From contig NZ_CP108568.1 in assembly GCF_036010485.1 (NCBI RefSeq), forward strand, positions 5,091,001-5,155,000: a stretch of 64,000 bases of DNA, in the 5' to 3' direction. The notes under the pieces are model-generated. The model worked only from the letters and a program-made list of their open reading frames with translations. It was not told where the DNA came from and searched no databases. Positions 55,778 to 64,000 of the stretch are shown here, in pieces (the stretch's first letter is position 1; every line of letters starts with the position of its first letter). This DNA is from Streptomyces sp. NBC_01198 (lineage in GTDB: Bacteria; Actinomycetota; Actinomycetes; Streptomycetales; Streptomycetaceae). A program made the position numbers and the translations under genes.

Positions 55778-56842
55778 GTGAACGACCTCGACGACACCGC
55801 AGGCGCCCCCGGCCGGCTGATCCTGCTCACCACCAGCCATCGGGTGGCGCCCGGCCAGCTGTCCTGGCCCGCGTGGCAGACGCTGCGCGGCGCCGACCGG
55901 GTGCTGTGCGCGGACCCCGACCACCCGCAGTTGCCGTTCCTGCGGGAGGCGGGCGTGGCTGTCGAGGTGGCGGCGCCCACCGGCCGCGAGCTGGCCGAGG
56001 CGACGGCCGGCGGCCGCACGGTCGTCTATCTGCCCGCGGGCGGCGGAGAGGGCGACCGGGCCGTCACCGACGAGCTGGCCAGGCTCGGCGGCTCGGGCCG
56101 GGTCGCGATGCCCGACCTGGAGCTGCTGCCCGGTTCCTACGATCTGCCGGGCGCGCGGCTGCTCGACCTGGTGCAGGTGATGGACCGGATCAGGGCCGAG
56201 TGCCCGTGGAGCAGCCAGCGCACCCACGAGGAGCTGGCGAAGTACGGCATCGAGGAGATGTACGAGCTGGTCGAGGCGATCGAGGAGGGCGACCGGGACG
56301 CGGTGCGCGAGGAGCTGGGCGACGTGCTTCTCCAAGTGGTCTTCCACGCGGTGATCGCCGAGGACGACCCGGACGAGCCGTTCGGGATCGACGACGTGGC
56401 CGCCGGCCTGGTGGCCAAGCTGGTGCACCGGCACCCGCATGTCTTCGGCGACGAGATCGCCGAGACGCCCGAGCAGGTGCGGGCCAACTGGATACGGCTC
56501 AAGGGCGTCGAGAAGTCCCGCGAGTCGGTCACCGACGGCGTCCCGCCGGCGTCCCCCGCGCTGGCGCTCGCGGCCAAGCTCGCCGGCCGTGCCCGAGAGG
56601 CGGGCCTGCCGCTGCCGGCCACCCCGCCGGTCCCGCTCGACGGCGACGAGACCGCGCTCGGCGACCATCTGCTGGCCGAGGCCGCCGCGGCCCAGGCGGA
56701 GGGTATCGACCCGGAAGCGGCGCTGCGGCACGCCGCACGCCGCTACCGCGCGGCCATCCGCGCCGCGGAGGCCGAAGCGAGGGGCACGACGGCGGCCGGG
56801 GGCGGGACCGGGGCGGCCGGGCAGCACCCTCAGGAGCAGTAG
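55778..56842 (+). CDS. mazG: Nucleoside triphosphate pyrophosphohydrolase MazG
   Basis: This 354-residue enzyme hydrolyses (d)NTPs to NMP and pyrophosphate and cleans damaged nucleotides. The MazG core is at about 130-240: LVQVMDRIRAECPWSSQRTH, then EEMYELVEAIEEGD and EELGDVLLQVVFHAVIAED, which carries the metal-binding EExxE and ExxD residues. VFGDEIAETPEQV and a C-terminal helical extension follow. The first 115 residues (LILLTTSHRVAPGQLSWPAW) resemble only the start of a tetrapyrrole-methylase fold, as if a YabN-type fusion had been reduced. It is probably leaderless. Confidence 0.92.
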   Translation: MNDLDDTAGAPGRLILLTTSHRVAPGQLSWPAWQTLRGADRVLCADPDHPQLPFLREAGVAVEVAAPTGRELAEATAGGRTVVYLPAGGGEGDRAVTDELARLGGSGRVAMPDLELLPGSYDLPGARLLDLVQVMDRIRAECPWSSQRTHEELAKYGIEEMYELVEAIEEGDRDAVREELGDVLLQVVFHAVIAEDDPDEPFGIDDVAAGLVAKLVHRHPHVFGDEIAETPEQVRANWIRLKGVEKSRESVTDGVPPASPALALAAKLAGRAREAGLPLPATPPVPLDGDETALGDHLLAEAAAAQAEGIDPEAALRHAARRYRAAIRAAEAEARGTTAAGGGTGAAGQHPQEQ

Positions 56843-56853
56843 CGCCGGTCACG

Positions 56854-56859
56854 TACGGT
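56854..56859 (+). promoter_or_regulatory. Probable -10 box of the P450 gene (leaderless type)
   Basis: TACGGT ends 6 bases before the ATG at 56866. A G-rich run lies in the gap and could alternatively act as a weak ribosome binding site. Confidence 0.35.
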
Positions 56860-56865
56860 CGGGGG

Positions 56866-58155
56866 ATGACCGAGCCCGCCGCGATGCCCGAGCTGTTCAC
56901 CTGGGAGTTCGCCACCGACCCCTACCCGGCGTACGCCTGGCTGCGCGAGCACGCCCCGGTGCACCGCACGACGCTGCCCAGTGGCGTCGAGGCCTGGCTG
57001 GTGACCCGGTACGCCGACGCCCGGGAGGCGCTGGCGGACCCGCGGCTGAGCAAGAATCCGGTGCATCACGCGGAGTCGCCCGGCGCGCGCGGCAAGACCG
57101 GCATCCCGGGGGAGCGCAGCGCGGACCTGATGACGCATCTGCTCAACATCGATCCGCCCGACCACACCAGGCTGCGCCGCCTGGTGTCCAAGGCGTTCAC
57201 CCCGCGCCGGGTGGCCGGCTTCGGCCCGCGGGTGCAGCAGCTGACGGACCGTTTCGTGGACGGCTTCGCGGCGCGTGGCGAGGCCGACCTGATCCACGAC
57301 TTCGCCTTCCCGCTGCCCATTTACGCGATCTGCGACCTGCTCGGGGTGCCGGCCGAGGACCAGGACGACTTCAGGGACTGGGCCGGGATGATGATCCGGC
57401 ACGGTGGCGGCCCGCGCGGCGGTGTGGCTCGTTCGGTCAAGCGGATGCGCGCGTATCTGGTCGAGCTGATCCACCGTAAGCGCGCGGAGCTGGCCGCCGG
57501 AGCGGGCGCGGGCGCGGACGGCGGCCCGCCCGACGACCTGATCTCCGGTCTGATCAGGGCCGGCGACCACGGCGAGCACCTGACGGAGAACGAGGCCGCC
57601 GCGATGGCCTTCATCCTGCTCTTCGCCGGGTTCGAGACGACGGTCAACCTCATCGGCAACGGCATGCACACCCTGCTGACGCACCCGGGCCCGCGCGCCG
57701 AGCTGCAGGCGTCCCTCGCCCGCGGCGAGAGCGCGCTGCTGGAGAGCGCGGTGGAGGAACTGCTGCGCCACGACGGCCCGGTGGAGCTGGCGACATGGCG
57801 TTACGCGACCACCGCGCTGACCCTCGGCGGCCGGCCGGTCGCGGCCGGCGACCCGGTCCTCGTGGTGCTTGCGGCCGCCGACCGCGATCCGGCGCGCTTC
57901 GCCGCGCCGGACACGGTCGACCTCGCGCGGGCCGACAACCCGCATCTGGGGTACGGCCACGGCATCCACTACTGCCTGGGCGCCCCGCTGGCCCGGCTGG
58001 AGGCCAGGACCGCACTGGCGACGCTGCTCACCCGGCTGCCGGACCTGCGGCTCGCCGCCGAGCCCGCCGACCTGCGCTGGCGCGGCGGCCTGATCATGCG
58101 TGGGCTGCGGGCGCTGCCGGTGGCCTTCACGCCCGAGGCGGCACAGCGGAACTGA
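56866..58155 (+). CDS. Cytochrome P450 monooxygenase
   Basis: This 429-residue soluble bacterial P450 has the I-helix FAGFETTVNLIGNG with the conserved acid-Thr pair, the K-helix ExxR in EELLRHDG, and the meander region ADRDPARF. The heme loop GYGHGIHYCLGAPLARLE holds the cysteine ligand. The plan is like CYP107-type enzymes of Streptomyces. No ferredoxin or reductase gene is adjacent, and there is no biosynthetic cluster around it, so the substrate is unknown. It lies 23 bases after mazG. Confidence 0.93.
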   Translation: MTEPAAMPELFTWEFATDPYPAYAWLREHAPVHRTTLPSGVEAWLVTRYADAREALADPRLSKNPVHHAESPGARGKTGIPGERSADLMTHLLNIDPPDHTRLRRLVSKAFTPRRVAGFGPRVQQLTDRFVDGFAARGEADLIHDFAFPLPIYAICDLLGVPAEDQDDFRDWAGMMIRHGGGPRGGVARSVKRMRAYLVELIHRKRAELAAGAGAGADGGPPDDLISGLIRAGDHGEHLTENEAAAMAFILLFAGFETTVNLIGNGMHTLLTHPGPRAELQASLARGESALLESAVEELLRHDGPVELATWRYATTALTLGGRPVAAGDPVLVVLAAADRDPARFAAPDTVDLARADNPHLGYGHGIHYCLGAPLARLEARTALATLLTRLPDLRLAAEPADLRWRGGLIMRGLRALPVAFTPEAAQRN

Positions 58156-58349
58156 CCGCACGTCAGGGCCGTGACCCCGACGTGACGAGCGCTACATCGA
58201 CTTGTGATCCCCGGGCCAACAACGCTACGTTCTGCGGTCAACGCGAGGCACGCACGGCTCGCGGGACGCGCCGGTCCTTACGGTGCGTGGCAGTTGCCGG
58301 TGACGGCGGGCCGCGCGGGCGCGTAAAGGCTGTGAGGAAAGGCGACCGC

Positions 58350-59363
58350 ATGCTCTCGTCAGGGAACGGCAGGCACCGACGTCCCCGCCAGGCCCCAGCG
58401 GCCATGGTGACGGTCGCGGCGACCGGCGCAGGACTGGCGCTGCCCCTGCTGGGCGCGGGCGCGGGTGCCGCGCACGCCGCGGACGCGAGCACCTGGGACA
58501 AGGTCGCGGTCTGCGAGACCGGCGGCCTGTGGAGCGCCGACACGCACAACGGCTTCTACGGCGGCCTCGCCATCACCCAGGACACCTGGAGCCAGTACGG
58601 CGGCACGGCCTACGCCCCGCGGCCCGACCTGGCCTCCCGGTCGCAGCAGATAGCCGTGGCCGAGAAGATCCTGGCCGACCTCGGCCCCGACGCCTGGCCG
58701 GGCTGCGAGAAGGGCACAGGACTGCTCAAGGACACCGGCACGCCGGACGTGGACCCGGGCAGCACCGCCACCGCGACCCCGGCGCCGACCACCCCCGCCG
58801 ACCCGGCCGACCCGGGAACCCCCGCGGACTCCGGCACGCCCACGACCACCCCCGCCGATCCGTCGGCGCCGGCCACGCCGGCCGATCCGGCTACGCCGAC
58901 CACCACCGCGCCGCCGTCGGCAAGTACGCCCGCCCACCCCGGTACGGGCTCGGTGCCGCCCAGCGCGGTCGCCCACCCCGGAACGGCGCACGGCACCCCT
59001 CCGGCCGCTCCCGCCGACCCCGCGGCCCCCAGCGCGCCCACGGACGGGAGCGGGCGTCACGCCCGCCCGTACAGCCCCTCCGACGAGGCGCTGGCAGCGA
59101 CCGACCGGGCGACCCGTACCGAATCCTCCGCGGTCACCGCGAACGTCGCGGATGCCAACGACACGGTCACCACCGGCAATACGGACACCGGCGCCGATAC
59201 GGACCCGGGTACGTACAAGGTCGGCGCAGGCGACTCGCTGTCCGGGATCGCGTCCGGCCATGATGTGGCGGGCGGCTGGCACCGGCTCTACGACGTCAAC
59301 CACCAGCTGATCGGCGACAATCCAAACCTCATCAAACCCGGACAGATTCTCAGCCTGGGGTGA
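58350..59363 (+). CDS. Resuscitation-promoting factor with C-terminal LysM
   Basis: This 337-residue secreted muralytic enzyme has a signal peptide (about 1-43, ending AHA) and an Rpf domain (about 46-120: TWDKVAVCETGGLWSADTHN, with catalytic E56, and GFYGGLAITQDTW). A long Pro/Thr/Ala/Asp linker (about 128-285) and a LysM peptidoglycan-binding motif (about 287-336: TYKVGAGDSLSGIASGH) follow. GAGGAAAGG before the ATG at 58350 fixes the start; the longer open frame upstream is the shadow of the P450 gene. It lies next to rpfA, which has the same plan. No ydaO-type leader was seen for this copy. Confidence 0.9.
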   Translation: MLSSGNGRHRRPRQAPAAMVTVAATGAGLALPLLGAGAGAAHAADASTWDKVAVCETGGLWSADTHNGFYGGLAITQDTWSQYGGTAYAPRPDLASRSQQIAVAEKILADLGPDAWPGCEKGTGLLKDTGTPDVDPGSTATATPAPTTPADPADPGTPADSGTPTTTPADPSAPATPADPATPTTTAPPSASTPAHPGTGSVPPSAVAHPGTAHGTPPAAPADPAAPSAPTDGSGRHARPYSPSDEALAATDRATRTESSAVTANVADANDTVTTGNTDTGADTDPGTYKVGAGDSLSGIASGHDVAGGWHRLYDVNHQLIGDNPNLIKPGQILSLG

Positions 59364-59638
59364 ACGCCGGCTGCCGGGAGGCCGAACAGCCGTGCCGGGC
59401 AAGCCCGGTGACAAAACGGACGTACGGTATTTCCGTGCCCTGCGGCGATGTGACAAGCCTCTCTCCGGAGCTGTGACCGGCTGCTCGCTCGCTGCTGAGC
59501 TCCGGCCGTCCGACCTGCGGGTTCTTCCACTCCCCGAATCCCGGACGGCAGTTGGCGCCCGAAACGCGAGTGTTTGTTCAACCGGGCCCCCTGTGCTTAA
59601 CGTCTAAACGCTCGCCACAGCGGGCCCCGCCGGAGCGG
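59364..59638 (+). other. Promoter region upstream of the rpfA riboswitch
   Basis: No gene is supportable here. A small CCGGG-CAAG-CCCGG hairpin (59395-59408) may end the previous transcript. The part from 59550 to 59620 is more AT-rich (GTGTTTGTTCAACC, GCTTAACGTCTAAACG) and is the likely rpfA promoter zone, just before the riboswitch. Confidence 0.5.
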
Positions 59639-60567
<929 letters not shown>

Positions 60568-60589
60568 CCGCCCGGCGGGAACCTCACCG

Positions 60590-60643
60590 ACCGGCCGGTC
60601 ACGCGGCCCGCCCTCGGGGGCGCCGCGTGCCCGGCCGGTTTTC
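60590..60643 (+). terminator. Long hairpin terminator with T-run after rpfA
   Basis: ACCGGCCGG pairs with CCGGCCGGT, then a mismatch, then CACGCGGC pairs with GCCGCGTG, with a GC-rich loop. The right arm runs into TTTT. It is 22 bases after the stop and is one of the few U-tailed terminators in the window. Confidence 0.75.
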
Positions 60644-60692
60644 CGTCTCAGGGGCCGGGCCGGGAACCGGCACGGGCACCCGGGGCGGTTAG

Positions 60693-62018
<1,326 letters not shown>

Positions 62019-62026
62019 CACCGCAC

Positions 62027-62047
62027 GGCCGTACGCGGTACGGCCGG
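62027..62047 (+). terminator. Hairpin terminator after eno
   Basis: CGGCCGTAC and GTACGGCCG form a perfect 9-bp stem with a 3-base loop, 8 bases after the stop. Confidence 0.55.
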
Positions 62048-62218
62048 CGCCGCACGGCAGGGCCGAGGCGGCCGGGGGAGCGCCCCCGCGCCGGTGCGTC
62101 CCCGCCCCCGGTTCCTCACCGCGGGCGGGGACGTACCGGCGTACGGACGGACGGGGCAGTATGTTCGGTCCCGCAGGACGTGCGTGCGTCCTGCCGGACG
62201 TACGAGGGGAGCGACGGC

Positions 62219-62752
62219 GTGGGGTCCGACCGGTTCTCCACCGCGGCCCGGCTCAAGGCCATCGGGCAGGAGGCGCACGCGCGGGTCTATCGTGCCGCCG
62301 CGGCCCGGCGCCCGGCCCGCCGCAACAAGCTCACCGGACGCGCGGCGCTGCTCGCGCTGGTGCTGTGCGCCCTGGTGATCGCCCTCGCCTATCCGATGCG
62401 GCAGTACATCGCGCAGCGTTCGGACATCGCCGACCAGCGCCGCGAGGCGCAGCAGGCGCACCAGAAGGTGGAGCAGCTGCGCGAGCAGAAGGCACGCTGG
62501 CAGGACCCGGAGTACGTCCGCACCCAGGCCCGCAAGCAGCTGCACTATGTGATGCCGGGTGAGAACGGCTACTCCGTGGCCAGTCCAGCGCCCACCGGCG
62601 ACACGCAGGGCGCGGCGGGGGCGAAGCGCAAGAGCGCCGGCAGCCCCGGCGACGACGGCGGCCAGGCGGCCGCGGCCGCGCACCGGCCCTGGTACGCGAA
62701 CCTGTGGGACGGCGTGGACCACGCCGACGCGGCGGCACCGCCACGGCAGTGA
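62219..62752 (+). CDS. Septum formation protein DivIC/FtsB family
   Basis: This 177-residue protein has a basic cytoplasmic N-terminus (about 1-43), one transmembrane helix (about 44-62, LLALVLCALVIALAYPM) and an external coiled coil (about 65-105: RREAQQAHQKVEQLREQKA). The DivIC signature WQDPEYVRTQARKQLHYVMPGE follows, then a disordered tail. FtsB/DivIC links FtsL and FtsQ in the division complex. GAGGGGAG precedes the GTG at 62219. A GCAGGACG/CGTCCTGC hairpin (62173-62194) lies in its leader. It is downstream of eno, as in most actinobacteria. Confidence 0.92.
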   Translation: MGSDRFSTAARLKAIGQEAHARVYRAAAARRPARRNKLTGRAALLALVLCALVIALAYPMRQYIAQRSDIADQRREAQQAHQKVEQLREQKARWQDPEYVRTQARKQLHYVMPGENGYSVASPAPTGDTQGAAGAKRKSAGSPGDDGGQAAAAAHRPWYANLWDGVDHADAAAPPRQ

Positions 62753-62854
62753 GCGACGGGCGGACGGAGCGCGCCGCACCGCCCCGCCGCCCGTGACCAC
62801 CGCCCTGCCGACCGGGCACAGATCCAGAGACGGCCACCAGACACAGAACGGCAC

Positions 62855-63493
62855 ATGAACACCTCCCAGCAGAATCCCACCCCCGTCAGCCCGGCGGACG
62901 CCGCCGCCGTCCAGGCGCAGCTCGGCCGCCCGCCGCGGGGGCTGCGCGCGGTCGCGCACCGCTGCCCGTGCGGCAATCCCGACGTGGTCGAGACGCAGCC
63001 CCGGCTGGAGGACGGCACGCCCTTCCCGACGCTGTACTACCTGACGTGCCCGCGCGCCGCCTCGGCGATCGGCACGCTGGAGGCGGAGGGCGTGATGAAG
63101 ACGATGACCGCGCGCCTGGCCGAGGACGCGGAGCTCGCGACCGCCTACCGGGCCGCCCACGAGGACTACATCGCGCGCCGGGACGCCGTCGAGGTGCTCG
63201 ACGGCTTCCCCAGCGCGGGCGGCATGCCCGACCGGGTCAAGTGCCTGCACGTGCTGGTCGGCCACGCCCTGGCGGCGGGCCCCGGCGTCAACCCGCTGGG
63301 CGACGAGGCGCTGGCGATGCTGCCGGACTGGTGGGCCAAGGGGCCGTGCGTCCCGTTGCGGCAGGACGCAGAAGCAGCCGACGCAGCAGAAGCAGCCGAA
63401 CCAGCCGGCGCCGCGGCCCCCCGGGACACCCGAAGCACCGGCAGCACCGGCACCGGCACCACCGGCACCGGATCGACCGAGGAGACCTCATGA
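62855..63493 (+). CDS. DUF501 family protein
   Basis: This 212-residue protein has the DUF501 core (about 15-170). It shows VQAQLGRPPRGLRAVAHRCPCGNPDVVET, TPFPTLYYLTCPRA, the SAGGMPDRVKCLHVLVGHALA motif, and VNPLGDEALA. Cysteines in HRCPCG, LTCPRA and VKCLH with nearby histidines could hold a metal. The C-terminal 45 residues are an Ala/Glu then Gly/Thr low-complexity tail. The function of DUF501 is not known to me; it is almost always beside eno-divIC and ppx in actinobacteria. Its stop overlaps the ppx start by 4 bases. Confidence 0.9.
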   Translation: MNTSQQNPTPVSPADAAAVQAQLGRPPRGLRAVAHRCPCGNPDVVETQPRLEDGTPFPTLYYLTCPRAASAIGTLEAEGVMKTMTARLAEDAELATAYRAAHEDYIARRDAVEVLDGFPSAGGMPDRVKCLHVLVGHALAAGPGVNPLGDEALAMLPDWWAKGPCVPLRQDAEAADAAEAAEPAGAAAPRDTRSTGSTGTGTTGTGSTEETS

Positions 63494-64000
63494 CGACCCG
63501 CGTCGCCGCCGTCGACTGCGGCACCAACTCGATCCGGCTGCTGGTCGCCGACGTGGACCCGGCGACCGGCACGCTGAAGGACCTGGACCGGCGGATGCGG
63601 ATCGTCCGGCTCGGCCAGGGCGTGGACCGCACCGGACGGCTGGCGCCCGAGGCGCTGGAGCGCACCTTCGCCGCCTGCCGCGAATACGCCGAGGTGATCA
63701 GGGAGCACGGCGTCCCGGCGTCCCGCGTCCGCTTCGTCGCCACCTCCGCGTCGCGGGACGCGGAGAACCGTCACGACTTCGTGCGGGGCGTGGTGGACCT
63801 GCTGGGCGTGGAGCCCGAGGTGATCACGGGCGACCAGGAGGCGGCGCTGTCCTTCGCCGGGGCCACCCGTGAACTGGCCGGGCGCCAGGACCTGCTGACG
63901 CCGTATCTGGTGGTCGACATCGGCGGCGGGTCGACGGAGTTCGTGCTCGGCGCCGACGCGGTGACGGCGGCACGGTCGGTGGACATCGGCTGCGTCAGGT
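63490..64000 (+). CDS. Ppx/GppA exopolyphosphatase family protein (partial, 5' part)
   Basis: The first 170 residues are visible; the gene runs off the right edge. The translation starts MTTRVAAVDCGTNSIRLLVAD (phosphate-1 motif). It continues with RIVRLGQGVDRTGRL, RFVATSASRDAENRH, EVITGDQEAALSF and the phosphate-2 motif YLVVDIGGGSTEFVLG. Members hydrolyse polyphosphate or pppGpp. It is translationally coupled to the DUF501 gene (ATGA overlap). The choice between exopolyphosphatase and pppGpp phosphatase cannot be made from this part. Confidence 0.92.
   Translation, partial: MTTRVAAVDCGTNSIRLLVADVDPATGTLKDLDRRMRIVRLGQGVDRTGRLAPEALERTFAACREYAEVIREHGVPASRVRFVATSASRDAENRHDFVRGVVDLLGVEPEVITGDQEAALSFAGATRELAGRQDLLTPYLVVDIGGGSTEFVLGADAVTAARSVDIGCVR

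Overview
The window is high-GC (roughly 70% or more) actinobacterial chromosome with the gene content and order of a Streptomyces-type core region. Pointers are the conserved tatD-rpfB-rsmA-ispE run, the galTEK operon, a tamR/tam divergon, glmU-prs-rplY-pth, mfd, and the mazG-rpf-rpfA-eno-divIC-DUF501-ppx run. Many GTG starts, several TANNNT boxes 6-7 bases before a start codon (leaderless type), and a Streptomyces-type dispersed intergenic motif agree. I see no phage, insertion sequence or CRISPR array.

Layout. 1-8.6 kb: the 5' part of a protein O-mannosyltransferase on the minus strand, then rsmI, a zinc-ribbon protein, tatD, a surface resuscitation factor, rsmA, ispE and an Uup-like ABC-F ATPase. 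8.8-17.4 kb: a membrane-anchored PQQ-propeller protein, an atypical response regulator, galT-galE-galK, a second LuxR-type regulator, and the divergent tamR/tam pair. 17.5-27.2 kb: minus-strand pth, rplY, prs, glmU and tRNA-Gln(UUG), then a plus-strand acyl desaturase with its TetR regulator, then ppc on the minus strand. 27.4-29.8 kb: an orphan histidine kinase and a coiled-coil protein.

29.9-36.9 kb is the most unusual stretch. It holds a deaminase-like protein ending in a SUKH-4-like domain, a WHH-type nuclease domain fused to a SUKH-1 (SMI1/KNR4) domain, two paralogous lipoproteins, and a YwqJ-type deaminase paired with a SUKH-3 protein. These are domain families of polymorphic toxins and their immunity proteins, but here they carry no visible export signal and sit among housekeeping genes. 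This is my best candidate for an under-described system.

37-54 kb: a MacB-like ABC exporter pair, mfd, a TolB-like propeller, two paralogous DUF2079 membrane proteins bracketing a lipoprotein, an orphan N6-adenine-methyltransferase-like protein with a changed catalytic motif, a small membrane protein and a TPR-containing Ser/Thr kinase. 54-64 kb: a secreted HNH nuclease, a SurA-like lipoprotein, mazG, a cytochrome P450, two Rpf-LysM cell-wall enzymes (the second behind a c-di-AMP/ydaO riboswitch), eno, divIC/ftsB, a DUF501 protein and the start of ppx/gppA.

Functions, domains and starts come from reading translations and motifs. No database search was run.
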